In this document: positions 31,376 to 39,114 of the stretch, piece after piece
Numbering within the stretch: the first letter of the stretch is position 1
Layout: each line of letters begins with the position of its first letter
Source: an uncultured bacterium
GTDB taxonomy: Bacteria > Chloroflexota > Anaerolineae > J036 > Brachytrichaceae
DNA length: 39,186 nt
NCBI GenBank assembly: GCA_903921365.1
Contig: CAIXPS010000321.1
Coordinates: forward strand, 1 to 39,186
Direction of reading: 5' to 3'
Program-made: the position numbers and the translations under genes
The notes under the pieces: model-generated
What the model was told of the DNA's origin: nothing
Seen by the model: the letters and a program-made list of their open reading frames with translations, nothing else
Database searches by the model: none

Positions 31376-31638
31376 TGAGTGTCTTTGTCTCTTTCACGCT
31401 CTCTCGCGCGTTCGCGCATCAATGCAGTATAAAGCCCTGTATGTTTAGGCCCGGAAAACAACTGCTTGAGTGCTTCCAGTTGCTCAGGAGTGCGGACTGA
31501 CCTTGACTCACGATCTGCCCGTGACTTTACAAAGAGGGCAAAATCAATGACTTCGGCAAGACGTTCCGATGGAAGTTCATTTGCCAGACGGATCAACGTC
31601 TGTTCCAACTCAGTCTTCGTGATATCTGGTGTCAGCAT
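31372..31638 (-). CDS. VapB/DUF2281-like antitoxin
   Basis: An 88-aa protein with the pattern ELEQTLIRLANELPSERLAEVIDFALFVKSR, the helical 'L-P-x-E-x-x-x-E-V-x-D-F-x-x-F-x-K' core of DUF2281-type antitoxins, and a highly charged C-terminus (MRERARERERDKDTQ) that would bind the toxin. GAGG lies about 9 bases before ATG 31638. The partner gene begins in the overlapping ATGA, but only its first 24 codons remain, so this is an orphan antitoxin at this locus. Antitoxins of this class normally repress their own operon; no operator was identified in the 131-base upstream gap. Confidence 0.8.
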   Translation of the reverse strand: MLTPDITKTELEQTLIRLANELPSERLAEVIDFALFVKSRADRESRSVRTPEQLEALKQLFSGPKHTGLYTALMRERARERERDKDTQ

Positions 31639-31769
31639 AACTTGCTACCTCATGTGTTCAAACTGGAATGTACCACATCTTCTTATGCTGACTCTGCCGG
31701 CAGCGTGCTCAGAAACCAATTGTTCGCAGTAAAACAATCTATGCCCGTTTGTCATGAAGAAAGGCACCC

Positions 31770-32597
31770 TTACGCTCCTCCCTTGCCAGTTGACGACTCG
31801 CCAAACACCATGCGGCGCAGGTCTGCTTCGGCTTTGCCGATCTTGCTCTGGTACAGATGAAGTTGTGCCTGGAATGACGATGTCAGATGGCTGGCCTTGT
31901 AGCCCGCGATCATCTGCGCCAGCCAGTCGTCCAGCACACCTGGCGCAGGTTCGCGGTAACCAGTCGCGCCATCGAAGCTGACTGTCTCCATCGGCAAGCG
32001 CGGGGGCATCGGTGGGTATGCGCCCGCGGCGTAACCAAACACGATGGTCATCAGCGGAAACACGCCCGGCGGCAAATGCAGCTTCGCGCACAGGTATTCG
32101 GCGTCGAGCAAGCCACTCTGGCCGGTTTCCGACAACATCACGGACGATACGCCGAGCGCCTCGGCAGTGAGATTCATCGCCATCGTCGCGAGCGATGCGT
32201 TCATGACAGCGATGGTGTACTCGACCAACGGGCTGTGCGCGATGGTCTCCTCCCCCAGCGCCAGCCGATCCCTGTGGGTGTCACCCAGGATGATCACCGC
32301 GCGCGGCGCCTTGAACGGGATGGGGTGGTCGAAGGTTGCGCGCCACGATGCCGCCGTGAACACCGCGAACGACCATGATTGCAAGTTAACCGTCGATGGC
32401 GCCACCCGCCCGGCTTCGAGGATGGCGCAGAAGACATCCTCAGGGATATCGTCGCTGCGGTAAGTGCGCACGCTGCGACGACGCATAATCACGTTCAGCA
32501 GTGCGTTGTCCTTGAGGGATGGCGGCACCTGCGGCTTGCGCGTGATGATACGCCATAGGCTGCGGATGAAGAGGAGTGGATCAGGGGTATGTGCCAT
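31770..32597 (-). CDS. Nitroreductase-family flavoprotein
   Basis: A 275-aa FMN-dependent oxidoreductase. The family opening RRRSVRTYRSDDIPEDVFCAILEAGRVAPSTVNLQSW (about 39-75) contains the FMN-contacting basic patch and the 'APSTxNxQ' motif; later LGVSSVMLSE and LMTIVFGYA are the second FMN region. The enzymes reduce nitro compounds, quinones or enones with NAD(P)H; here the exact reaction is unknown. An N-terminal extension and a charged C-terminal tail (KASHLTSSFQAQLHLYQSKI) make it longer than the usual ~200 aa. It starts at ATG 32597, 104 bases after the radical SAM stop, past a good hairpin, so it is likely a separate transcript. Confidence 0.93.
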   Translation of the reverse strand: MAHTPDPLLFIRSLWRIITRKPQVPPSLKDNALLNVIMRRRSVRTYRSDDIPEDVFCAILEAGRVAPSTVNLQSWSFAVFTAASWRATFDHPIPFKAPRAVIILGDTHRDRLALGEETIAHSPLVEYTIAVMNASLATMAMNLTAEALGVSSVMLSETGQSGLLDAEYLCAKLHLPPGVFPLMTIVFGYAAGAYPPMPPRLPMETVSFDGATGYREPAPGVLDDWLAQMIAGYKASHLTSSFQAQLHLYQSKIGKAEADLRRMVFGESSTGKGGA

Positions 32598-32614
32598 GTG
32601 GAATTGTAAAGAAG

Positions 32615-32639
32615 CGTCCGGCAGTGCAACTGCCGGACG
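32615..32639 (-). terminator. Intrinsic-terminator-like hairpin after the radical SAM gene
   Basis: CGTCCGGCAGT (32615-32625) pairs exactly with 32629-32639 over a 3-base loop. On the minus strand it lies 62 bases past the radical SAM stop (32701) and is followed by CTTCTTTACAA, a moderately T-rich run. It separates that gene from the nitroreductase gene, whose ATG is at 32597. Confidence 0.75.
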
Positions 32640-32700
32640 AACGCCAAATCACTCTTTGTGCCGGCAGCAGTTGCGCTATGCATCTGCATGCCGTGGCCAG

Positions 32701-33948
32701 CTAGTTGCGCGATATCTCGGGCGTGATAGCCGGTTCGGGCGCGCTGATCTTGTCCTTGTCAACGACGGTCAGGAAGCCGCCGAACAGTCGGTACTCATCC
32801 ATGCGGCACGAGTTGATCAACTTGCCATCGAAGTAGGTCATGTCCGGGCAACTGTCGCACATATCGGCCTGACCGTTGGGCTGCACATCGGGCGCCTGGA
32901 TGATGCCGATGCTCTGCACGTAGACGCTGTCGAAGAAACGGCCAGGGTGGCGCGCCATATCGCCCATGTAATTGGCGTAGGCCTTGCCAACCGACTTGTC
33001 AACTGCCGCAAGCGAGAATACCGCCCGCCCGATCTTTGCCTGTGAGAGATAGGCCAGGTACGTGCCAGTGAACAAGTGATGGCCGGTCTGCGCCAGTTCC
33101 ATTGTGCGCTTGCCCACTGAGCCATATACCTTATGCTTATTGCCAATCACAGCGCCCGCAGTCCACTTGAACGAGTCGTGCTTTTGTGTCCCGCCCAGGT
33201 AGGCGGATGCCTCGAACTCCGGGCAATGCTCCTGGATGATCTGCACAACTTCCGGCCCGGTGACGAATTTCTCGTCGAAGTGATCGGTGGTGTAACTCAG
33301 CCTGCTGAGATCCACGGCCTGCTTGGTGTTATCCAGCGCAACGGCAGTGTCAGTCGTCGCAGTGCGGTAAGTGATGAACACCAACCCTTGCACCTTATCG
33401 ATATTGGCTTGGCCCCACTTAAGGATATCGGGAATCTCATGATAGGAAGAAGGGTACACCGTGGCATTGAAAATAACGTACAGACCCTTCTCGCGCGCGA
33501 TCATATCGGCGCAGTGCTGGCGCAGTTCGTTGTGTTCCTTCTCTGTCTTACCTCGCCATTGCGGACGCCCCTGGTGGCTGTCGATGTGGATCGTAAAGCC
33601 GCTCAGTCCGGCCTTCTTCAGTTCCTTCAGTATTTCGGGCGTGAGCGCCATCGCGTTGGTCAGCACAACTGGCTTGATCTTCTGCTCTTTGATGAACGCC
33701 ACAAGATCGATGATGTGCGGGTAAATCAGCGGTTCGCCGCCGGCGATCGAGATGTTGTCCGGGTTGCGCCAGCGCTTATAGAACAGCACTTCCTCTTTCA
33801 CCTCTTCGAGCGTCTTATGGCCGCTGATACGCTGTCGATAGCAGCCCTCGCAGGCCAGGTTGCAGATGTCAGAGACTTCCAGCCAGGCGATGGCATTGTC
33901 GTTCATCGACCACGGCAACCGATACATATCGCGTTTGTCTACAGTCAC
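32701..33948 (-). CDS. Radical SAM protein with C-terminal cysteine cluster
   Basis: A 415-aa radical SAM enzyme. CxxxCxxC is seen as CNLACEGC (Cys29, 33, 36), with GGEPLIYP as the SAM-binding GGE motif and VVLTNAMAL following. The C-terminal part has further cysteines (MCDSCPDM ... LINSCRMDE, about 363-388) that could hold a SPASM-like or auxiliary Fe-S cluster. The class generates a 5'-deoxyadenosyl radical for peptide, sugar, lipid or cofactor modification; the substrate is unknown. No precursor-peptide ORF was identified beside it. The start is GTG 33948, with GGGAG 8 bases upstream; it is read alone on the minus strand, and a pair of palindromes lies in its upstream region. Confidence 0.92.
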   Translation of the reverse strand: MTVDKRDMYRLPWSMNDNAIAWLEVSDICNLACEGCYRQRISGHKTLEEVKEEVLFYKRWRNPDNISIAGGEPLIYPHIIDLVAFIKEQKIKPVVLTNAMALTPEILKELKKAGLSGFTIHIDSHQGRPQWRGKTEKEHNELRQHCADMIAREKGLYVIFNATVYPSSYHEIPDILKWGQANIDKVQGLVFITYRTATTDTAVALDNTKQAVDLSRLSYTTDHFDEKFVTGPEVVQIIQEHCPEFEASAYLGGTQKHDSFKWTAGAVIGNKHKVYGSVGKRTMELAQTGHHLFTGTYLAYLSQAKIGRAVFSLAAVDKSVGKAYANYMGDMARHPGRFFDSVYVQSIGIIQAPDVQPNGQADMCDSCPDMTYFDGKLINSCRMDEYRLFGGFLTVVDKDKISAPEPAITPEISRN

Positions 33949-34224
33949 GTCGTTTTCTCCCTTGGTTAACTTTGATTGTTCACATCAATCCAATCATTCA
34001 TTGAATGATCACATTGAACATGCCTATTGACCGAACTCATGGAGCAGGCGCGCGCGCATCGCGGCCTCTTTCAAGGTAAACCCGACTTCGACCCCAGTAC
34101 AACATACGCCGCTACTTCAACCAGCGCTAAATATCGAGCGGCATAATAAGTCGTTATTCTAGCCGAAATAAATAAATAGAGCATTAAGAAAATCCCACAG
34201 CGATGATAATAACGGGACACGACC
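33949..34224. promoter_or_regulatory. Divergent regulatory gap with two palindromes
   Basis: This 276-base gap separates the minus-strand radical SAM gene from the plus-strand enolase-superfamily gene. GATTG (33974-33978) is mirrored by CAATC (33986-33990), and ATCATTCA (33993-34000) is mirrored by TGAATGAT (34002-34009), the latter an 8-bp perfect inverted repeat with a 1-base centre. Their spacing just upstream of the GTG start is right for operators. From about 34120 the sequence is AT-rich, up to the start at 34225. Confidence 0.45.
34039..34146 (+). other. Short ORF, possible gene remnant (35 codons)
   Basis: From ATG 34039 (or TTG 34027) an open frame reads MEQARAHRGLFQGKPDFDPS and ends at TAA 34144-34146. 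Codon use at the start resembles the surrounding genes. There is no clear ribosome binding site and no recognised family. It may be a leftover of a deleted gene or chance; listed only for completeness. Confidence 0.25.
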
Positions 34225-35430
34225 ATGAAAATCACCAAGATCGAATCAGTCAGTTTTGCCAAACTCCCGCGCTTACTCTTCGTGCGCGTCCACACCGATG
34301 CAGGCATCATCGGTCTCGGCGAGACGTACGACAAGACGCCCGGCTCGCGCGGCGCGCTGCACGGCACGCTAGCGCCTATCCTGCTCGGCAACGACCCGCG
34401 CGACATCGAGCGGTTGTGGCGTTTTTGTTTCGACACCATTCTGTATCACGGTTTTGCGGGCGCGGAGTTGCGCGCTCTCTCTGCCGTCGAGATGGCGTTG
34501 TGGGACATCCTCGGCAAGAGCCTGAACGCCCCGGTCTATCAACTGCTGGGCGGCGCCGTGCGGCCGGCTGTCAGCACATATAACACCTGCATCGGGCATG
34601 GCGCGGTGGATGACTACGCGCGCTGGCATACCGACGCCGGGGCATTGGCGACTGAATTGCAGGCCGAAGGCATCCAGGGCGTGAAGATATGGCCGTTCGA
34701 CCGCTTCACCGAGCGTTCCTTCGGACAGAACCTGCGCAGCGAAGAGATCGACGCCGGGCTGGAGCCCGTTCGCAGCATTCGCCGCGCGGTCGGCCGCGAC
34801 TTCCGCATCGGCATCGAGTGTCACTTCCGCTTTACGCGCGCCGCCGCCGAACAACTCTGCTACGCGCTTGAACCCCACAACATCTACTTCGTGGAGGACC
34901 CGCTGCCGGCCGTGGATACCGCCGAGATCAAGCGCCTCAGCCAGGTTTCGCGCATCCCGATTGTCGGCAGCGAGACGCTGCTCAGCCGCTGGCAGATGCG
35001 CGACTGGATTGCGAATGGCGTAACACAGATCATCATGACCGATGTCGCCTGGACGGGCGGCATCGCCGAGTCGAAGCGGATCGCCAATATGGCTGAAGCC
35101 TATGGCTTGCCGATTGTGTTCCACAACGCTGGCGGCCCCATTGCGCATATGGCGTCGCTACACCTGGCTGCGCATGTGCCAAACTTGTTCGAGTTGGAGA
35201 TGGTGCGCGCCTTTTACAACACCTACTTTCGCGAATTGACTGACGTCGATGTAACCATACGTGATGGTCATGTCGCCATCCCCTCAGATCGTCCAGGGCT
35301 GGGCGTCGAGTTCCTGCCGGCAGTCTGGGAGCGCTCGGACCTTCAAGTGCAGACGAGCGAAGGCGCGGGCAAGGCGCAGGGAGTTCGCGCGATGGGCGAC
35401 TCATGGAGCAAGCCCGATATTCGGCTATAG
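34225..35430 (+). CDS. Mandelate racemase/muconate-lactonizing enzyme (enolase superfamily)
   Basis: A 401-aa enolase-superfamily enzyme. The N-terminal capping domain (about 1-125) starts MKITKIESVSFAKLPRLLFVRVHT. In the barrel the three metal-ligand carboxylates appear as E198 (GIECHF), E224 (FVEDP) and E250 (GSETL), with Lys154 (GVKIWPFD) as a candidate base on one side and His300 (VFHNAGGP) on the other. His200 adds a possible third base. The class abstracts the alpha proton of carboxylates, and many members dehydrate sugar acids; the particular acid is unknown. A start at ATG 34225 is supported only by a weak GGGAC upstream. It heads a plus-strand run with the exonuclease-like gene and the luciferase-like gene. 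Confidence 0.92.
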   Translation: MKITKIESVSFAKLPRLLFVRVHTDAGIIGLGETYDKTPGSRGALHGTLAPILLGNDPRDIERLWRFCFDTILYHGFAGAELRALSAVEMALWDILGKSLNAPVYQLLGGAVRPAVSTYNTCIGHGAVDDYARWHTDAGALATELQAEGIQGVKIWPFDRFTERSFGQNLRSEEIDAGLEPVRSIRRAVGRDFRIGIECHFRFTRAAAEQLCYALEPHNIYFVEDPLPAVDTAEIKRLSQVSRIPIVGSETLLSRWQMRDWIANGVTQIIMTDVAWTGGIAESKRIANMAEAYGLPIVFHNAGGPIAHMASLHLAAHVPNLFELEMVRAFYNTYFRELTDVDVTIRDGHVAIPSDRPGLGVEFLPAVWERSDLQVQTSEGAGKAQGVRAMGDSWSKPDIRL

Positions 35431-35433
35431 CCT

Positions 35434-36120
35434 ATGACCGGCGCACAACCTGACGACATCTTTATCGACAGCGAAACACTCGACTCGCTGCACGACCCGC
35501 ACATTACGCGCCTGCCGCCCGGCGAGCGCATCGGCGCGCTGCGCTTTGGCCTGGCTGTGACCTATGATGGGACATTTGGCTGGCGCTCGTGGACATCGTC
35601 GCTGGTCAACCTGCTTTGGAATCACCTGACGATGCCGGGGTTGCGCATCGTCGGCTGGGACGTCCTGGAGTATGACTTGCCGGTGATCTGTCACGCCATG
35701 CAATGCAGTTGCCCGAACCCGATCCTGGATATGTCGGCGGAGATACAGGACGCCATCGGCAGGCATTACAAGCTGGACAGCATCGCGCGCGCCAACCTGG
35801 GACGCGGAAAGCTTATGGACACGTATCTGGTAATCGAGTGGCTGCGCAAAGGCGACAGCGTCTCGATGACCAGAGCGACCGAACACTGCCACAACAACGT
35901 TCAGCTGGTCAGAGACCTGCTGGCGTTTGTGCGGCGCGGGGCGCCATTGGTGCTGCCCGGTCGCGAGAAATCACGCGATTATGCGCAACCCGCTGCGAAC
36001 GAAGAAACATTGCGCCTTTATTTCAACCCGGACGGCGCATGGGTGCGCTGCGAGACCACCCATGGCGCCGTCATCAACCAACGCACCGTGCCGGCGCGGC
36101 CCGCCGTGAGCCAGCATTGA
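35434..36120 (+). CDS. DEDD-type RNase H-like exonuclease homologue with a substituted Asp
   Basis: A 228-aa protein with an RNase H/DnaQ-like fold resembling YprB-type domains. The DxE motif is D12-x-E14 in IFIDSETLDS; the second Asp is D81 in IVGWDVLEYDLPVI; the last motif, usually an aromatic/Cys residue followed by D-V, reads HCHNNVQLVRDLLAF with Asn155 where the final metal-binding Asp is expected. So three of four carboxylates are kept. Similar domains act as 3'-5' exonucleases or helicase-associated nucleases; activity here is uncertain. The start is 3 bases after the previous stop, so it is likely co-translated with the enolase-superfamily gene, an odd pairing. Confidence 0.72.
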   Translation: MTGAQPDDIFIDSETLDSLHDPHITRLPPGERIGALRFGLAVTYDGTFGWRSWTSSLVNLLWNHLTMPGLRIVGWDVLEYDLPVICHAMQCSCPNPILDMSAEIQDAIGRHYKLDSIARANLGRGKLMDTYLVIEWLRKGDSVSMTRATEHCHNNVQLVRDLLAFVRRGAPLVLPGREKSRDYAQPAANEETLRLYFNPDGAWVRCETTHGAVINQRTVPARPAVSQH

Positions 36121-36187
36121 CAGAATCAGACATCCAGCCAAAATCAACCTGGCACGATGACAGATCACTTATTTGGAGAAAATAACC

Positions 36188-36958
36188 ATGTCGAAGATAC
36201 GCGTCGGAGTTCAGCTCCCCCCGCAACATACAACCTACGCCTCCTATGCCCAGGCGGTTCGCGATGTCGAATCACTTGGGGTGGATACGATTTTTAACTG
36301 GGATCACTTCTTCCCGCTGTCGGGCGACCCGCAGGGCAACCACTTCGAAGCCATGACGCTGCTCACAGCCATCGCCACATTGACCACTCGCGCCGAGATC
36401 GGCACACTCGTGACGTGCAATTCCTACCGCAATCCGGCGCTGCTGTCGAATATGGCGAAGACCATTGATCACATCAGCGGCGGGCGCCTGATCCTGGGCA
36501 TCGGCGCGGGTTGGTGTGAGCGCGACTATGCCGAGTTCGGCTACACCTTTGGCGCGGCGCCAGACCGGCTGCGCGCGCTGGGACAGGCGCTGCCGATCAT
36601 CACACAGCGCTGGCAGGTGGATGTGCCCGCCCCTGTGCGCAACCCGATTCCGATCATGATCGGCGGCGGCGGCGAACAGGTGACGCTCAAACTGACGGCG
36701 AAATACGCCAGCATCTGGAATTTCTTTGACCGGGATGGTCAATACAAGCACAAGAACCAGGTGCTGAACGAATGGTGCGAAAAGGTGGGACGCAATCCTG
36801 CCGAGATTGAGCGATCAATGACCGTGTTCAACTCGAAAGATCTCGATAAATGCGTCGAGGCCGGCGCCACGCACATCATCATGGGCTCAGGTGAGCCGTG
36901 GAACATGGACGCCGTTGAAGAGCTGGTGGAGTGGCGCGACAAGCAGAATCGAGATTAG
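36188..36958 (+). CDS. Luciferase-like (LLM class) F420/FMN-dependent oxidoreductase
   Basis: A 256-aa TIM-barrel protein. The family pattern is clear: VRDVESLGVDTIFNWDHFFPL, then IATLTTRAEIGTLVTCNSYRNPALLSNMAKTIDHISGGRLILGIGAGW, the classic LLM core, and PIMIGGGGEQVTLKLTAKYA. Members oxidise or reduce a range of small molecules using reduced F420 or FMN; cofactor and substrate are not decided by sequence here. ATG 36188 is preferred over TTG 36173 because GGAG lies 9 bases upstream. The protein is shorter than many LLM enzymes (about 300-340 aa). Its end is only 3 bases from the converging truncated PhyH gene. Confidence 0.93.
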   Translation: MSKIRVGVQLPPQHTTYASYAQAVRDVESLGVDTIFNWDHFFPLSGDPQGNHFEAMTLLTAIATLTTRAEIGTLVTCNSYRNPALLSNMAKTIDHISGGRLILGIGAGWCERDYAEFGYTFGAAPDRLRALGQALPIITQRWQVDVPAPVRNPIPIMIGGGGEQVTLKLTAKYASIWNFFDRDGQYKHKNQVLNEWCEKVGRNPAEIERSMTVFNSKDLDKCVEAGATHIIMGSGEPWNMDAVEELVEWRDKQNRD

Positions 36959-36961
36959 AGA

Positions 36962-37435
36962 TTAGAGATCCCACGTCCCAGCGACGGTGACGCCGTACTC
37001 GCGCAAACCGCCGCTGGCCTGTCGGACGGTCAGATAGGGACGCGTGTCGCGGTCAGCGTGTATCAATTTGCTCTGTGCATAGTCGGCGCGCAGGAAGTGC
37101 ATCGCCATCCCGGCGCGCTCGTGATCGGTGCTGTTCGCGCGCGTGCAATGCGGCACGCCATAGGCAAAGAACAGAGCGCCGCCAGTCGGCAACTCGACTG
37201 ACACAGCGCGTGATTCGTCGGGGTAGCAGCGAATGTGGTGATCGCTGTAAGGGTCGCGGTTGTGTTCCAGCGCCTCGTGCGCGCTGTCGGGGATGACATT
37301 CATCGTTCCGTTGGCGGTGGTCGCTGCATGCACTGCCGTCCACAAAGCGACGCCCTTCATCGGGTCGCTGATCTTGAAGTACGCGTTGTCCTGATGCCAC
37401 GAAATCAATGTGCCAAAACGAAATTCCGTGAACAT
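36962..37435 (-). pseudogene. N-terminally truncated PhyH-family dioxygenase
   Basis: A 157-aa ORF beginning MFTEFRFGTLISWHQDNAYF. The HxD motif sits at residues 14-16 instead of about 100-120 in full-length PhyH proteins (compare the copy at 17686), so roughly the first 100 residues are missing. A TGA lies two codons upstream of the ATG in the same frame. The distal His is present in GVPHCTRANST, and a late ERAGMAMHF strand is kept. The upstream block 37436-37630 is different in base composition. Whether a shortened protein is made is unknown; loss of the N-terminal helices would probably destroy the fold. Confidence 0.75.
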
Positions 37436-37630
37436 TGATCAATCGGTGACAGGCGCGATGCCCGTCGCGTCCATCCCAAGCGCAAAATCAAGGGTGAGCA
37501 TGATACTTACCCTTGATTGCATTTTCCACGAAAACAATTCCTCTGTCAGACACTCACCAGCTCTACGGTATTTCGGCGGATTTCGTGTCTTGGCAAATGA
37601 GGGAGGAATATTCTGGTCTGTCTAAACTCC
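37436..37630. other. AT-richer block with hairpin, no convincing gene
   Basis: This stretch is visibly less GC-rich than the flanking genes and joins the truncated PhyH gene at the missing N-terminus. It contains a 10-bp perfect inverted repeat AATCAAGGGT (37486-37495) / ACCCTTGATT (37509-37518) with a 13-base loop. A frame on the minus strand is open for about 60 codons up to the TGA before the PhyH ATG, and plus-strand frames also run through; none looks like a known protein. It may be foreign sequence inserted at a recombination breakpoint. Confidence 0.5.
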
Positions 37631-38335
37631 TCACACAATTCCCGCGATCAGGGATTCCAACGCCATGGTCTCCACGATGTAATCGTATCCGCACTCCAGG
37701 ATCTTTGCGATACGGTTAGATTCGAAGGCATTGTTCGTTGCGTCACCCACGCATAGCGTCTTATAACCGAGGCTCTTGGCAGTTTTCGAGGTCTTGCCAA
37801 GGCAGGCGCCTGTATGCCCGCCGATGAGAATCAGGTTCTTCACACCCAGGTTGCGAAGCATGAAGTGCAATGGCGTGCCGATAAAGGCATCCTGTGCCGT
37901 TTTCGCCAGCACATATTCGCCGGTTTGGACATTCAAGGCGGCAGCCGGGCGAACGTGGGAATTCGGCGTGTAGGCGTTGCGTTCGTTGCATGGACCGAAG
38001 TACAACTCTCCCCGCGATTCCGGATCAATGTCCATCAGATCTTGATAGCGGGATCCCCAATGGATAAAAATCATTGGCATTCCAAGCCTGCGGCACGCCG
38101 CTGTCACCCGCGCTGCGTTCGGCAGGCAATAGGTTACCACATACCGAATTGCGTCATTGACATCCTCGAAGCCGAATCCCATCTGTTTCCAGTGAGTGGG
38201 CATTTGCGTTTCGGTAATGTAATGTGGCTCGGTCTCCGCCACATCGCCGTTTTGCTGTAGATCGACACATACAAAGGCGCAATCATGAAAAAAGGAGGCG
38301 TCGGGAAGCGTGGTCAGATACGCTTTTAGCTGCAT
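37631..38335 (-). CDS. Isochorismatase-family cysteine hydrolase
   Basis: A 234-aa protein with the catalytic triad of the family: Asp25 (VCVDLQQNG), Lys145 (LAKTAQDAF) and Cys178 (GGHTGACLGKT). The fold covers isochorismatases, nicotinamidases and N-carbamoyl amide hydrolases. A long insertion between the Asp and Lys motifs (HYITETQMPTHWKQMGFGF ...) is distinctive. ATG 38335 is chosen over the frame to 38365 because AAGGAAG lies upstream at suitable spacing. Substrate unknown; a role in amide or ring-fission product breakdown would match the neighbouring oxidoreductases. It stands alone on the minus strand, next to the AT-richer block. Confidence 0.92.
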   Translation of the reverse strand: MQLKAYLTTLPDASFFHDCAFVCVDLQQNGDVAETEPHYITETQMPTHWKQMGFGFEDVNDAIRYVVTYCLPNAARVTAACRRLGMPMIFIHWGSRYQDLMDIDPESRGELYFGPCNERNAYTPNSHVRPAAALNVQTGEYVLAKTAQDAFIGTPLHFMLRNLGVKNLILIGGHTGACLGKTSKTAKSLGYKTLCVGDATNNAFESNRIAKILECGYDYIVETMALESLIAGIV

Positions 38336-38826
38336 AATCTTCTTCCTTGACTGGAAAACAACCATCTAAACAGGAAGCACTTTACCATAAGACGAAACAC
38401 CTCGCTATCGGACGCGTTGTTTTGGCTACAGTCATCATCCGAGATTGAAACGAGGGCTGTCATATGTCCCTCTGGCCATCAGTTTCTACCCAGAGGTATA
38501 CCCCACTTCTCGGATGCACCACTTAAGTGAAATGGTTGAAAGCAGGTATGTTGTACCCAGACTGATGCGCGAGGGGGCATGCATCAACCTACCGTTAGCT
38601 GAACAAACAAGTAACACATGATCGTGTAGAATCTTGCGAACAGGGGGGTTGATTCAGTCTCTCGGCGATGCGATCAACTCAGCGTAAGAACTTCAATCAT
38701 GATGGTCAGCAAGTGGTCGAGCCAGATGACCTTTCCCTTGCGCTTGGCGATGATTCGACGCCCGTCGCGTCCGCTTTTATCTGCCATATGCGCCTGGGAT
38801 ATCCTTGGTGTTTTTGGGTTTCAAAC
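38336..38826. other. Gene-poor, AT-richer region
   Basis: About 490 bases without a gene of known type. The left end holds the ribosome binding site of the isochorismatase-family gene (minus strand). CACTTAAGTG at 38520-38529 is a perfect 10-bp palindrome. The only item with a protein-like reading is a 37-codon minus-strand ORF at 38674-38787, listed separately. I see no tRNA, rRNA or transposon ends. Confidence 0.5.
38674..38787 (-). other. Short basic ORF, perhaps a decayed ribosomal-L34-like fragment
   Basis: Minus-strand ATG 38787 opens 37 codons beginning MADKSGRDGRRIIAKRKGK, which recalls the 'R-M-x-T-K-S-G-R-x-V-x-x-x-R-R-x-K-G-R' end of ribosomal protein L34; preceding codons read NPKTPRISQAH, also L34-like in spirit but without a start. 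The rest (VIWLDHLLTIMIEVLTLS) does not fit. The resemblance is weak and may be chance; a CAGG lies about 5 bases upstream. Confidence 0.2.
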
Positions 38827-39102
38827 TTAGTCCGCAACATAAGTCTTCTGATAAGCCTTAGTCAGTTCCTCCTGAAGTTTTTCTAGTTTCCCATCAAGTC
38901 CCACCGAAAGATTTATTGCGGCTTCGAAGTTCTTCATCTTATCCGCCGGCATGTTCTTCAATTCATCCAATCCACGGATTATTTCGAACGACCTATCATA
39001 GTATTCCCGCGGAAGTAATGCTCGCAGCCTGGCAGAAGACTCAAGTTTTACCAGTTCGCTAATCACATAAGGGTATTTTGATGTGAACTCTTCTGGCGGC
39101 AT
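38827..39102 (-). CDS. Hypothetical helical protein
   Basis: A 91-aa protein, charged and predicted helical throughout (SELVKLESSARLRALLPREYYDRSFEIIRGLDELKNMPADKMKNFEAAINL ... KLEKLQEELTKAYQKTYVAD). No signal peptide, membrane span or known motif. ATG 39102 is the first start after an in-frame TAA four codons upstream; no clear ribosome binding site is seen. Another minus-strand frame ends 12 bases before it, which would fit a short operon entering from the right. Lower GC and codon use unlike the rest of the window suggest acquired DNA. Function unknown. Confidence 0.5.
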   Translation of the reverse strand: MPPEEFTSKYPYVISELVKLESSARLRALLPREYYDRSFEIIRGLDELKNMPADKMKNFEAAINLSVGLDGKLEKLQEELTKAYQKTYVAD

Positions 39103-39114
39103 TTGTCCAAACTG

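Noticed and set aside
37436-37625. Readthrough of TGA (possible selenocysteine) joining the upstream frame to the PhyH remnant
   Set aside because: The roughly 60 codons upstream do not resemble a PhyH N-terminus, and no selenocysteine hairpin or sel genes are seen.
38440-38456. GATTGAAAC-like end of a CRISPR repeat
   Set aside because: Occurs once, with no second copy or regular spacing in the region and no cas genes nearby.
38668-38886. 72-codon plus-strand ORF
   Set aside because: No ribosome binding site, no family, and it overlaps two minus-strand ORFs; judged spurious.
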